A stretch of DNA of 64,000 nt from CP2-2F sp034436355 (GCA_034436355.1 DAOTVQ010000020.1:1-64000); one strand, 5' to 3'. Shown: positions 52,951-62,335, counted from the stretch's first letter. Numbers and translations are program-made. The notes: generated from the sequence alone by a model not told the origin.

Positions 52951-54816
52951 TTAGGCAACTGCCTCTGTGGTAGCAGGTGCCGTTGTTTCGATCACCGTTG
53001 GCGGCACTTGCTGATCGCCAAACGGATCGTATGCCTGTTCGCGTTCGGCACGGAACTGCTGCGTATACAAGCGGTAGTAGTGTCCGCGTTGGCGCATCAG
53101 CTCGGCGTGATTGCCCATCTCGGCAATGCTGCCATCTTCAATCACGATGATCTTATCGGCGCGCCGAATGGTGCTGAGCCGATGTGCGATCACGAAACTC
53201 GTCCGCCCGTGCATCAGCGCTTCCATGCCGCGCTGGATGAGCGCCTCCGTCAGCGTGTCTACAGAGCTGGTCGCCTCATCCATGATGAAGATTTCAGGCT
53301 TTGCCAGCACTGCCCGCGCCAAGCTGATCAACTGCTTTTGCCCAACCGAGAGCAGATTGCCGCCTTCGCCCACTTCCTCAGCGTAGCCTTTCTCTAGGTT
53401 GCTGATGAAGGGATGTGCGCCGGCAACCTTTGCCGCCTCTTCCACTTCGGCATCGCTGGCATCCAGCCTGCCGTAGCGGATATTCTCGCGGATGCTGCCG
53501 CTGAACAGGTGCGGCGTTTGCAGCACCACGCCAACCCGCGATTGGATCGAGTCCAGCGTGTATTCGGTGTAATCGCGCCCATTGATGCGGATCACGCCCA
53601 CCTTCGGCTCGTAGAAGCGGCAGATCAGGTTGATGATGGTAGATTTGCCGCCGCCCGTCGGACCGACCAGCGCCACAGTCTCGCCGGCTTGCACCGTCAG
53701 GTTGAAGTTCCGCAGCACAGGCTTATCCGCTGTGTAGTAGAACGTCACATCCTCAAAGCGGATTTCACCCGTGATCGTCTCGGCGGCAAGCGCACTCGGA
53801 CGGTCTTTGATCTCTGGCTCAGTATCCAGCAGCGAGAAGGTACGCTCTGCACTGGCAACGGCGTGCTGCATCTCCGCATAGACACGCGCAAGGTCTTGCA
53901 CGGGCCACAGCATGAAGGTGACGTAGCCGATGAACGCCTGAATGCTGCCGACGGTCAGTGCGCCGCCCAGTGCCTGCGAACCGCCGTACCAGACGATCAC
54001 GCCAAGCGCCACCGCGCTGACCAACTGCACCGAAGGCAGAAAGAGCGCTGAGAGCCACGCCGCACGGAACGAGGCACGGTACATGCCGCTAGAGAGCGCG
54101 CTGAATTCCTCAAGGTTTTGTGCCTCACGTCCGAGCGCCTTCACCACGCGCACGCCAGTGATGTTCTCGTTGTAGGCGCCGGTGATCTTGCTGTTTTGCT
54201 TCCGCACCAAGCGGTATTCAACCAGAATGCGCTTTTGAAACCAGACCGCGATCATCAGCAGGATCGGCAGCACGGCAAAGACGATGAGCGTCATCTGCCA
54301 ATTGATGCTGACCATGAACACGAATGAGGTCACGATGTTCATCAACGCCCAGACCACATCCAACATGCCCCACGTCACCAAGTCGGCAATGCGCTCGGAG
54401 TCGCTGTTCACGCGGGACATAATCCAGCCGACCGGCGTCTTGCTGAAGTAGGAGAGCGAGAGCGTTTGCAGGTGATTGAACAAGCGCTTCCGCAAGTCAT
54501 ACTGCACATGCTGACCCAGCACACCCGCCAGCACAATGAAGCCGAACACACACGCGGCAAAGACGATCTGCCCTGCGCCATAGAGCAGCAGCACGCGAAT
54601 TAGCGACTCGGTATCCCGCGGCACAATGCCTTCATCAATGATGACCTTGCCCAAGTAGGTGAAGATTGCCTCTAATGTCGAGACAATCGCAATGGTCACC
54701 ACGAAGCCCAGCACCCATCGCCAACGCGCACGCACCAGCCCTAGAATACGTAGGATTGTCTTAGCGCTAAAGCGTGCGGCAAATTCTTCTTCTTCCCAGT
54801 AGCCTGCCTCAGACAC
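52951..54816 (-). CDS. ABC exporter half-transporter (MsbA/LmrA type), second of pair
   Basis: I choose the GTG at 54816 since AAGGAG lies seven bases upstream; it overlaps the partner gene's stop by eight bases. The roughly 621-residue protein has six membrane helices (about 30-320) and an ATPase domain. That domain has Walker A GPTGGGKST, signature LLSVGQKQ (an unusual S-V-G-Q form of LSGGQ), Walker B IFIMDEATSSVDT and the switch histidine in IAHRLST. It works with the upstream gene product as a heterodimer. The substrate is unknown; lipids or drugs are usual. Confidence 0.92.
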   Translation of the reverse strand: MSEAGYWEEEEFAARFSAKTILRILGLVRARWRWVLGFVVTIAIVSTLEAIFTYLGKVIIDEGIVPRDTESLIRVLLLYGAGQIVFAACVFGFIVLAGVLGQHVQYDLRKRLFNHLQTLSLSYFSKTPVGWIMSRVNSDSERIADLVTWGMLDVVWALMNIVTSFVFMVSINWQMTLIVFAVLPILLMIAVWFQKRILVEYRLVRKQNSKITGAYNENITGVRVVKALGREAQNLEEFSALSSGMYRASFRAAWLSALFLPSVQLVSAVALGVIVWYGGSQALGGALTVGSIQAFIGYVTFMLWPVQDLARVYAEMQHAVASAERTFSLLDTEPEIKDRPSALAAETITGEIRFEDVTFYYTADKPVLRNFNLTVQAGETVALVGPTGGGKSTIINLICRFYEPKVGVIRINGRDYTEYTLDSIQSRVGVVLQTPHLFSGSIRENIRYGRLDASDAEVEEAAKVAGAHPFISNLEKGYAEEVGEGGNLLSVGQKQLISLARAVLAKPEIFIMDEATSSVDTLTEALIQRGMEALMHGRTSFVIAHRLSTIRRADKIIVIEDGSIAEMGNHAELMRQRGHYYRLYTQQFRAEREQAYDPFGDQQVPPTVIETTAPATTEAVA

Positions 54817-56689
54817 TGGCGATCTCCTTTTCAAGCTCTGCTTCAATGCGCGATTGCACGTCGTAAATCTGGCGGTAGAACCCTGTCTGCGCCATCAGTT
54901 CGGCGTGCGTGCCGTGCTGCACGATCTTGCCATCTTCCAGCACAAGGATCAGGTCGGCATTCATGACGCTGTGAACACGGTGGGCGATGATGAACGTCGT
55001 GCGGTTCTCCATCAGGCGATCCATCGCCTCGTTGATCGCGGCTTCCGTCTCGGTATCCACCGATGAGGTGGCGTCGTCTAAGATCAGAATGCGCGGATTC
55101 TTCAAGAGCGTGCGCGCAATGGCAATGCGCTGCTTCTGACCACCGCTGAGCGTCACGCCGCGTTCGCCCACCAACGTCTCATAGCCCTTGGGGAAGGTCA
55201 GGATCACATCGTGAACGGCGGCGGCACGCGCTGCTGCCTCCACTTCGGCATCGCTGACCTCGCGTGCCACGCCGTAGGTGATATTTTCCCGAATGCTGCG
55301 CGAGAACAGGAACGGCTCTTGCTCCACAATCCCGATCTGCGAACGCAGGTAGGCACGTGAATAGTCAGTCAGCGGCACGCCATCCAGCTTGATCACGCCG
55401 TCGGTGTAATCGTAGAAGCGCGGCAGCAGGTTCACCAGCGTTGTTTTGCCGCTGCCCGTGCCGCCCAACAGGGCGATGCGCTGCCCGGGCGCGCATTCAA
55501 AGGTGATGCCTTGCAGCACGGTGCCGCCACCATCGGGATAGACGAACGAGACGTTCTGGAAGCTGAGCGCACCTTGCACATTGCCCAACGGCTGATAGAT
55601 ACCATCGGTCAGCGGCTCACGCGCTTCGCGCAGAATATCCAACAGGCGCTGGAAAGAGACCAGTCCTTCGGTCATATGCACGATGATGCGCCCTAAGTTA
55701 CGCATTGGGTTGATGATCTGGATCAGCAAGCCACCAAAGGCAAGGTAGGTGCCGAGCGTCACTTCACCGTTGATGACCATCAGCGCCACCACGAACAAGC
55801 CGCCCACAATCTGCGCGCCGCAGATGAGATCGGTGAGGGTCCAATAAACCGCGTGCAGCATCATGAAGCGCTTGCCACGCCGAAAACGCTCGGCATTGGC
55901 TGCGTCATACTTGTCGCGCGCGTATGCCTGCCGCGCAAACGCCTTCACCACGCGCACACCGCTCAGATTTTCTTGCAAGATAGTCGTCGTGACGCCATCT
56001 TGTTCCTGATATTCTTGATAGCGCTTGGAGATGCGCTGAAAGAAGAACAGCGACAAGCCGATGATAAACGGCACGCAGATCAGCGAGAGCAAGCCCAGCC
56101 GCCAATCCAGCACCATGAGCGTGATCCAGTTCACGCCGAACAGCAAGCCAATGCGCCCTAAGCCAATCGCCTGATCGGCAAAGAAGCGCCGCACGGCGTC
56201 CACATCAGAGGTCGAGCGCTGAATTAGATCGCCGGTGTGTGCCTTCGCGTGGTAGGCAAAGGTCAGCCGCTGCACGTGGTCAAACAAGTAGTTCCGCAGG
56301 CGCAGCGTGATGCCTTCCGCCGTCCGCGCTGCCAAGCGCGCACTCCAGAAGGTGAAGCCGCCTTCCAAGATCGCTAAGCCGATGAAGCCCAACGCAATGA
56401 TCGGCAGTTGATCGTAGGGACGGGCAGGATCGGTCAGCACATCATCCACAAGGTATTGCAGCAGCACAAAGGTGACTGCCTTTGCCAGTGCCGCCACGCC
56501 AAGCCCGAGCGCCGCGCCGACGTAGGTCAGGCGGAAGCCCGTCATCAACCGCCACAAGCCCGTTAAGCGCTTTTCAGAGACGGCGTGCTTCAGATCATAG
56601 TCTGGCACGCGCACAGGGTGAGGAATTGCCGTTGAGGTCAAGGCGAAATGCTCCACAAAGGTTCGGGATAAAGGCGAAAAGCAGTACAC
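54809..56689 (-). CDS. ABC exporter half-transporter (MsbA/LmrA type), first of pair
   Basis: The 626-residue protein has six membrane helices and an ATPase domain with Walker A GGTGSGKTT, signature TLSGGQKQR, Walker B ILILDDATSSVDT and IAHRVHS. Walker B has Asp where the catalytic Glu usually sits, which is common in one half of heterodimeric exporters. The partner has DEATSS, so one site is probably degenerate and the other active. The start codon is uncertain: GTG at 56689 gives the full frame but has no clear ribosome site. Confidence 0.9.
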   Translation of the reverse strand: MYCFSPLSRTFVEHFALTSTAIPHPVRVPDYDLKHAVSEKRLTGLWRLMTGFRLTYVGAALGLGVAALAKAVTFVLLQYLVDDVLTDPARPYDQLPIIALGFIGLAILEGGFTFWSARLAARTAEGITLRLRNYLFDHVQRLTFAYHAKAHTGDLIQRSTSDVDAVRRFFADQAIGLGRIGLLFGVNWITLMVLDWRLGLLSLICVPFIIGLSLFFFQRISKRYQEYQEQDGVTTTILQENLSGVRVVKAFARQAYARDKYDAANAERFRRGKRFMMLHAVYWTLTDLICGAQIVGGLFVVALMVINGEVTLGTYLAFGGLLIQIINPMRNLGRIIVHMTEGLVSFQRLLDILREAREPLTDGIYQPLGNVQGALSFQNVSFVYPDGGGTVLQGITFECAPGQRIALLGGTGSGKTTLVNLLPRFYDYTDGVIKLDGVPLTDYSRAYLRSQIGIVEQEPFLFSRSIRENITYGVAREVSDAEVEAAARAAAVHDVILTFPKGYETLVGERGVTLSGGQKQRIAIARTLLKNPRILILDDATSSVDTETEAAINEAMDRLMENRTTFIIAHRVHSVMNADLILVLEDGKIVQHGTHAELMAQTGFYRQIYDVQSRIEAELEKEIASV

Positions 56690-56716
56690 ACAGGATATGC
56701 GTTCCGCCGCTCATGC

Positions 56717-56744
56717 ATTATACATCCTTTTTGCATCAAAACAA
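56717..56744 (-). promoter_or_regulatory. Sigma70-type promoter for the ABC exporter pair
   Basis: On the minus strand TTGTTT (56739-56744) is followed after 16 bases by a perfect TATAAT (56717-56722). It lies in the 100-base gap after the histidine kinase gene and points at the exporter pair. Confidence 0.65.
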
Positions 56745-56789
56745 GGTGTATTCGGTTGATTACAGCTCAGTATGGCTCAGAAGAAGGTG

Positions 56790-58712
56790 TTAGGCACTGA
56801 GGGCAGCCCGTTCAGGCGTCGGTTTGATGGGCAGCGCCATATAAACTGTTGTGCCTTCTCCAACGGCGCTCTCCAGCCAGACGCGCCCGCCGTGTGCATC
56901 CACCACCGCCTTGACGAGGCTTAAGCCCAAGCCTGAGCCGCGGGCATGTTCGATGTTGGGCTGTTCGGCGCGGAAGAAACGCTCGAACACACGCGAGAGA
57001 TCCGCGTGTGGAATGCCAACGCCGCTATCGCTAACCTTGATCACCACACACTCTTCAATTTCGGCGGCATGAACCTGCACACTGCCGCCTGACGGCGTGA
57101 ATTTGAGGGCATTTTCCAGCAGGTTGGCAAGCGCTTGCATCAGGAAGTGCCGATCACCGCGCAAGGTAGGCAGCGGCGATTGGCATTCGGCGTGCAAGGT
57201 CAAGCCCTTCTGCTGTGCCTGCCTGCTTAGGTCGCGCACGGCTGCCTCCACAATCTCCTCAACGTTCAGCTCGGCATAGGCAAGTTTGCCGTTCTGGACG
57301 CGCTCTAGGTTCAAGATGTTCGCTACAATGCGCTCCATGCGCTGCAATTCGGCGCGCATCACACTGAGGCTCTCTTGCACTTCGCCATTGGGCAGGTCGC
57401 GCACATCGTGCTGAAGGTTTTCCAGCGTCGAGAGCGCTGAAAAAAGCGGATTTTTGAGTTGATGGCTAGTCATTTGCAGCATTTGGGTCTTGACCTTGTC
57501 CATATCGCGCAGTTGGTTGGTCGCTTCGGTCAGCTCTTCTGCCAACTGGCGTTGTGCCTCGTAGTTGCGGCTGTTGGCGATGGCAACCGCCGCCTGTGGG
57601 CTGAGCAAGCCAAGCAAATGTAGGTCGTCGCGGTCAAAGCGTTTGCTATCCACACCCGCCACCACCAGCAGCACACCTTGCACGTCTTGATCGAGCAGCA
57701 GCGGCACGGCAACGGCTGCGCCGAAGCCTTCTTTGGCGTAGGGAACATCGGGCGCGCCGTGCCAATCGCGCCGATAGTTTTCAACCTGCTGTGTTTGGCG
57801 GGTGCGGGCAGCCCTGCCGACCAAGCCTTCGCCATGCGCCAAGCGCGTGCCAATGAACTTTGGGGAAAGGTTATATTCGGCGGCAAGCTCTAAATAATCG
57901 CCGTGATTGAGGAAGATCAAGGCGCAATCCGCCTGAAGGATCAGCGCGGCACGTTCAGCAATCGTCGCCAACACACGCGAGAGGTTCAGGCTCTGGGTGA
58001 TCGTCAAGCCGACGGCGCGCACGCTCTCAAGCTGCTGCGCCCGCCCGATCAGCGGCGTGATGATCTGCGTTTGCAGCATGGCGTAGCTGATGGCTAAGGT
58101 TGCAACGGCGCTCAGGCTGCTGCCAATGCCGCGGTAGCGCAGTTCAGGGCTGATCAACTCGATCAGCACGCCCAAACAAAACAGGCTGATCCCAAACAGC
58201 GACCAGCGGCTTTTCAGTTTGCGGCGGCGCTGCCACAATAAGATGAGCGCTGCCGCTGTGACCAGCGTATAAGTCAGCACGCCCCACTCGCTCAGGCGGT
58301 AGATGAGCGCACCATCGGCGCGGATTTGGTAGCGTGGCAGTTCAGTGCTGAGGATCAGCACACTTTGCAGGATCAGCACGCCCCACACCGTGGTGTGGAT
58401 TAAGCGTGTGAGGCGCTCGCCCTGACCGCTGCTCAACACAAAGACCAGCAGATAGCTAACCACGCAAGCGCCGGTGAAGCCGATCTCGATCAGGCGCACC
58501 CCTAAGCTGATCAGGCTGGGCGCTGCGCCGACCGAGGCGCCCAAGCGGCTCAGCAGCACACCGCTTGCCCACAGGATGACCATCCCGACAAAGAGCGCAT
58601 AGGTGCGGCTGTTGGTGCTGCGCGCATCTTGCCACAGGATCAAGATGAGCATCAGCAGCGAGAGCAGCAGCGCAGCGATGCTCACTATCAGCGCGATGCC
58701 ACTGAGAGCCAA
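56790..58712 (-). CDS. Membrane histidine kinase with GAF domain
   Basis: The 640-residue protein has about seven membrane helices in the first 215 residues and a GAF domain at about 240-390 (SRVLATIAERAALILQAD). The HisKA box has His417 in TSHQLKNPLF. The HATPase domain has NLLENALKFTP, DSGVGIPHADL and GSGLGLSLVK. It senses an unknown signal and phosphorylates the response regulator encoded 19 bases upstream in the same operon. The seven-helix N-terminus resembles the sensor domains seen in other bacterial kinases of this type. Confidence 0.92.
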   Translation of the reverse strand: MALSGIALIVSIAALLLSLLMLILILWQDARSTNSRTYALFVGMVILWASGVLLSRLGASVGAAPSLISLGVRLIEIGFTGACVVSYLLVFVLSSGQGERLTRLIHTTVWGVLILQSVLILSTELPRYQIRADGALIYRLSEWGVLTYTLVTAAALILLWQRRRKLKSRWSLFGISLFCLGVLIELISPELRYRGIGSSLSAVATLAISYAMLQTQIITPLIGRAQQLESVRAVGLTITQSLNLSRVLATIAERAALILQADCALIFLNHGDYLELAAEYNLSPKFIGTRLAHGEGLVGRAARTRQTQQVENYRRDWHGAPDVPYAKEGFGAAVAVPLLLDQDVQGVLLVVAGVDSKRFDRDDLHLLGLLSPQAAVAIANSRNYEAQRQLAEELTEATNQLRDMDKVKTQMLQMTSHQLKNPLFSALSTLENLQHDVRDLPNGEVQESLSVMRAELQRMERIVANILNLERVQNGKLAYAELNVEEIVEAAVRDLSRQAQQKGLTLHAECQSPLPTLRGDRHFLMQALANLLENALKFTPSGGSVQVHAAEIEECVVIKVSDSGVGIPHADLSRVFERFFRAEQPNIEHARGSGLGLSLVKAVVDAHGGRVWLESAVGEGTTVYMALPIKPTPERAALSA

Positions 58713-58731
58713 AATGATCCCTTATCGGTTC

Positions 58732-59424
58732 TCAGCCGTTCGGCTGCTTCTCAAAACGGTAGCCGACTCGGTGTTCAGTCAGGATGTAGGTTGGGTTGGC
58801 AGCGTCAGGCTCAATTTTGCGGCGCAGTTGGCTGATATACACACGCGGATAGTACAAATCTTCGGCGTATTCTTGTCCCCACACCTGTTCCAGCAATTCG
58901 CGCTGCGAAACAACGCGCCCGGCGTTCTCCAACAGCACTGCCAGCAGCTTAAATTCGGTGGGCGTCAGGTGTTCCTTCACGCCACGCACATAGACTTGGC
59001 GGCGCTTCAGGTCAACCATCAAGTGTCCGTCGCTGTAGCTCTTTTCGTCCTCAGCGCTCACCATGCTGGCACGGCGCATCAGGGCGCGCACGCGTGCCAC
59101 AAAAGCATCCATGCCCACAGGCTTTTCAAGATACTCATCGGCGCCGGCTGTCAGCCCGCGCACAACGTCCTCTTCGGTGACGGCGTTCGCGGAAAGCACC
59201 ATGATTGGCGTCTCGGCAACCTCACGAATGCGCTGACAGACCGTTAGCCCGTCCATTTCTGGCATCACAATATCCAGCACCACCAGATCAGGGCGCTCTG
59301 CATGAAATTGGCGCAGCCCTTCCAAGCCGTTAGCGCCGGTGAAGACGGTGAAGCCATCTCGCCGCAGGCGCTTGCCAAGCTGTTCTCGGATGTTCTGTTC
59401 GTCATCAACAATCAGGATTTTCAT
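58732..59424 (-). CDS. Response regulator, OmpR/PhoB family
   Basis: The 230-residue protein has a receiver domain with the acidic pocket DDE (7-9), phosphoacceptor Asp51 in VLDIVMPE and the conserved lysine in LEKPVG. The C-terminal winged-helix DNA-binding domain contains LTPTEFKLLAVLLENAGRVV and VYISQLRRKIEPDA. It is the first gene of a two-gene operon with the histidine kinase. Target promoters are unknown. Confidence 0.94.
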   Translation of the reverse strand: MKILIVDDEQNIREQLGKRLRRDGFTVFTGANGLEGLRQFHAERPDLVVLDIVMPEMDGLTVCQRIREVAETPIMVLSANAVTEEDVVRGLTAGADEYLEKPVGMDAFVARVRALMRRASMVSAEDEKSYSDGHLMVDLKRRQVYVRGVKEHLTPTEFKLLAVLLENAGRVVSQRELLEQVWGQEYAEDLYYPRVYISQLRRKIEPDAANPTYILTEHRVGYRFEKQPNG

Positions 59425-59872
59425 ATCGCACCACAGCCTGAGTCATAACAGTCTGTGAACATTATACAGGACAAGCCAACCTTTAGCACACGGCAGCACA
59501 CCCGCCTATCTCACAAAAGCCTACCGATTTTTCCCCGCCCGCAAATTTCACAGACCTTTCGGATTTGAAGCGGCGCACAACTTGCTAAGAGTGTGCTACA
59601 ATGGTTGGAAGCGAGTCAAACCAAAATGTCTGTTTTGGGCGCTGCCGCACCCGCTGATTGAGCGCACTTGCTGCTCTAGGCAGCGCTGAGAAAGATTAGG
59701 CGTAGAGCGCATTTCAAAAAACCTGAATCAAAGGTAAGGTTGAGGGAGAAGCCTTCCGAAGACCATCGCCTGTAAAGGAGCCCGTGTTGATGAGCCACAG
59801 GCAAACCCTCTACAGCCTTTGTGAAGGCTTGAAATCTAGGCAGCCAAGCAGGAATCGGAGTGGCGTTAGGCG
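59425..59872 (+). ncRNA. Non-coding stretch with possible folded RNA leader
   Basis: No gene is evident in these 448 bases. An extended -10 box (TGCTACAAT, 59594-59602) could start a plus-strand transcript. Downstream, GCTCTA (59673-59678) pairs with TAGAGC (59703-59708), and GCCTGT (59768-59773) with ACAGGC (59797-59802). GAGGG (59742-59746) can pair with CCCTC (59806-59810) while AAGCCTT (59749-59755) pairs with AAGGCTT (59824-59830). The last two interleave as a pseudoknot. TCTAGGCAGC occurs twice, at 59675 and 59835. A structured leader or small RNA before the 78-residue gene is plausible but unproven; I matched it to no known family. Confidence 0.35.
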
Positions 59873-60109
59873 ATGAATATTGAAAGTGCAATGGCACGCT
59901 ACCAAGAGATTTATCAGTCGCTTTACAAACGTGCGCCAAGTGAACTGCGCGATCTTGGCGGCGAGTGGGTGTTGGTAAATGGCGCACGGATGACGCTTGA
60001 GGAACTCAAGCAGCTTACCGATCAGCTTCACCGCGAGTTGCAGCAAGAGCAAGCCCGCAAGCGCAATTTGGTGAAGCGCCTGCTGAACTGGTTCGGCGGC
60101 AGTTCATAA
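59873..60109 (+). CDS. Small conserved-looking protein of unknown function
   Basis: The 78-residue protein (MNIESAMARYQEIYQSLYKR) is rich in helix, with a central LGGEWVLVNGARMTLEELKQL and a basic C-terminal amphipathic part (KRNLVKRLLNWFGGSS). No signal peptide or membrane helix is seen. The ordered composition and good termination after it support a real gene. It follows the folded non-coding stretch, which may control it. Confidence 0.65.
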   Translation: MNIESAMARYQEIYQSLYKRAPSELRDLGGEWVLVNGARMTLEELKQLTDQLHRELQQEQARKRNLVKRLLNWFGGSS

Positions 60110-60136
60110 AACGCACGGCACATCTGGCACACAAAA

Positions 60137-60163
60137 CGGGCGCGATCACGCTGATCGCGCCCG
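60137..60163. terminator. Bidirectional intrinsic terminator
   Basis: CGGGCGCGATCA (60137-60148) and TGATCGCGCCCG (60152-60163) form a perfect 12-pair stem with a three-base loop. On the minus strand TTTTGTGTG follows and on the plus strand TGTGCTTTCT. It lies between the convergent 78-residue gene and the solute-binding protein gene and can end both. Confidence 0.8.
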
Positions 60164-60187
60164 TGTGCTTTCTAAGCAGAAAGCAGC

Positions 60188-61570
60188 TTACTTGCGGGAG
60201 GCTTCCAACAGCTCGTTAGCGAGGTTGGTCAGTGCGTCCATGCGCTCATCCACATCGGCACCGTCGAGGATGTCGTTGAAGGCTTTCGAGGTCTCGCTGC
60301 GGACGGTCTGGTAAACATCTACGGAAGGCTCTTCCTTCGTGTTGCCGAGCAGGTTGAAGGCGCTCTGGTAGGCGCGACCGGTGCCTTCAGCAGCGAAGAC
60401 ATCCGCCAACTGATCAGCCGCCGAACGGCGCACGGGGAAGTACTGCGTCCCCTTTGCCCAAGCCGCCTGCTGCTCAGCTTCGCTGAACCAGCGCAAGAAA
60501 ATCCACGAGGCGAGGATTTGCTCAGGCGTCTTGCCCTTAGCCACCACGCTGTTGCTGGCGCCGTAGACATTCACAACGGCGGGATTATCACCAAAGCCGG
60601 GGATAGGCGCGACATCAAAGGTGAAGGGCTTGGGCGAATCCTTGATTGCCGTCCACACGAACGGGATGCCAGAGGAAGAGCCGGTGTAGAACAGGGCGGC
60701 ACCGTTGCCGAAGGCTGCCTGATCGCTGCGGGCGCGTGGGTCAACGGTCTTCTTGATGCAGCCGCGGTTGAGCAGGTCTTGGATAGCCTTAGGCAGCACC
60801 TTCGCCGCATCGCTGTTGTAGGTGAACTCGCCCGCGGCACGGTCGTAGATATCGCCACCTGCGGCAAAGGCGCCGGCTGCGATGAAGGAGGCATCGGTGC
60901 GGATTTGGTAGCCATCCGAGCCTTTGCCTTCATTGACGAACTTGCAGACCATCTCGCCGAACTCTTCCCACGTGGTGGGCGGTGCGCTGTAGCCGAGTTC
61001 GTTCAGGGCATCCACATTGTAGTACAGCACTTCCACCGAGCGGTAGGTACTGAAGCCCAAGCGTTGGTTGTCGTGGGCGGGGTTCAGGTCGCTGGCGAAG
61101 AAGTTGGTGAACATATCCTCTTCAAAGTCCTGAATGCCCAACACGGGGTCATTCAAGAACACATCGAGGTCAACTAGGGCTTCGTTATTCTGGTAAACGG
61201 CAGCCTGATTGCCATAGGCAACCACGATTTCGGGCAGTTCGCCAGTCTGGATGCCTGCCGTCACAGCCGTGAAGATATCGTCATAGCTGCCCTTGGACAC
61301 CACATTGAGGGTGATGCCGAAGGGATTTTCGGCGTTGAATTTCTCGGCAGCAGCCTGCACAGCCGCCTCACGCTGACCGCTGTGCTGATGCCACCAGGTG
61401 ATGGTGGTACCCTTCGGATCAACGCCGGCATAGGTGCCTTCAGCAACGGGCAGAGTCAGGTCGAAGGTCTTGATATAGGTGCCTTGCGCGGACGTGCTGT
61501 TGACGCCGGCAAAGCCGAGGGCGAGGGCTGCGATCAGCGCCAACGCCAAAACTTTGGTGAACTTATTCAT
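60188..61570 (-). CDS. Extracellular solute-binding protein, second copy
   Basis: The ATG at 61570 has GGAGGA just upstream. The 460-residue protein has a signal peptide (MNKFTKVLALALIAALALGF) ending near STSAQG, then the family 1 solute-binding fold: TITWWHQHSGQREAAVQAAA, later YNVDALNELGY and WIFLRWFSEAEQQ. It likely binds a sugar for an ABC importer. No permease gene is next to it: downstream is the terminator and upstream a 231-base gap. No lipobox cysteine is visible. The permeases must be elsewhere, or outside the window. Confidence 0.9.
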   Translation of the reverse strand: MNKFTKVLALALIAALALGFAGVNSTSAQGTYIKTFDLTLPVAEGTYAGVDPKGTTITWWHQHSGQREAAVQAAAEKFNAENPFGITLNVVSKGSYDDIFTAVTAGIQTGELPEIVVAYGNQAAVYQNNEALVDLDVFLNDPVLGIQDFEEDMFTNFFASDLNPAHDNQRLGFSTYRSVEVLYYNVDALNELGYSAPPTTWEEFGEMVCKFVNEGKGSDGYQIRTDASFIAAGAFAAGGDIYDRAAGEFTYNSDAAKVLPKAIQDLLNRGCIKKTVDPRARSDQAAFGNGAALFYTGSSSGIPFVWTAIKDSPKPFTFDVAPIPGFGDNPAVVNVYGASNSVVAKGKTPEQILASWIFLRWFSEAEQQAAWAKGTQYFPVRRSAADQLADVFAAEGTGRAYQSAFNLLGNTKEEPSVDVYQTVRSETSKAFNDILDGADVDERMDALTNLANELLEASRK

Positions 61571-61801
61571 GGATCCTCCAGCTAGGGATATTTAAAAAGT
61601 ATGGGCAGGAAATGCCTTTTAGAAACATACCCAGACTGCTTTAAGAAAGTGTTAAGAGTTTGTGGCACTTCGTTAAATTTTTGGGTGAACTGCTCAAAGC
61701 GTGTTCAATGGTTGCCTGTGGTCAAAGGCGGCAGGCGGGATAGACAGGGCAGGTGAGCGCGCCGCAAGGCGTTGGCACGCCCACACCCTTAAACGCCTGT
61801 T

Positions 61802-62320
61802 TTATTCCAGATCGCCTTCGCCTTCAATGTATTCGAGAGGGGCTGGTTGTGGCGCACCACGCCGACGCGGGCGCGGTGCGGCTTCCGCCACTTGCACTGT
61901 GGCGCAATACGGGCAGAGCGTCCATGCCAACTCTAACAGTTGGTTGCACTGCACACAAGGTTTCCGCAGGCGCGTATGGCAATACGGGCAGACTTGCCAC
62001 GCCACCTGAGACGGTCTGCCACAGCCGGGACACATCGGTTTTTCTTCAATGCCCTGCAACAGCGCTTCTTCCTCAAGCGAGCGCTCATAGGCTTCTGCCA
62101 ACGTCTCGCGTGGGCGCAGCATCAGGTAGACCAGCAGCCCAAAGACGTTCAGCAGGGCAACCAACAACGTTGCCGCGCCGTGCGCCAGCCCATCCCGCGA
62201 GCGCGCCCGAATATCGCGCCACGTCCAGAGCGCCATGCCCGCCCACAACGCGGTAACTGCCGCACCCAGCGCCGTTGCCAGAAAGAGGAGGAAGCCACTG
62301 ACTGTCTCTTCTAGGAACAT
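61802..62320 (-). CDS. Membrane protein with double zinc ribbon
   Basis: The 172-residue protein has two N-terminal membrane helices (about 9-30 and 46-68). A linker (PRETLAEAYERSLEEEAL) leads to two zinc ribbons: CPGCGRPSQ with CPYCHTR, and CVQCNQL with CPYCATV. The tail is Arg/Pro-rich and then acidic. Such proteins are common in Chloroflexota and Actinomycetota as membrane-linked adaptors. It is the last gene of a three-gene minus-strand cluster. Confidence 0.75.
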   Translation of the reverse strand: MFLEETVSGFLLFLATALGAAVTALWAGMALWTWRDIRARSRDGLAHGAATLLVALLNVFGLLVYLMLRPRETLAEAYERSLEEEALLQGIEEKPMCPGCGRPSQVAWQVCPYCHTRLRKPCVQCNQLLELAWTLCPYCATVQVAEAAPRPRRRGAPQPAPLEYIEGEGDLE

Positions 62321-62335
62321 CGTTCATCCCTATTG

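Noticed and set aside
59686..59747. TPP riboswitch-like pieces (CTGAGA, ACCTGA, AGGGA in order)
   Set aside because: The expected 5' GGGG-type stem and the TAAT loop are missing, and the downstream gene has no thiamine link. The spacing may be chance.
59788..59806. Hammerhead-ribozyme-like TTGATGAG with a short stem and AAAC
   Set aside because: Core positions differ (no CTGA start and no GAAA after the stem), so it would not form the catalytic core.
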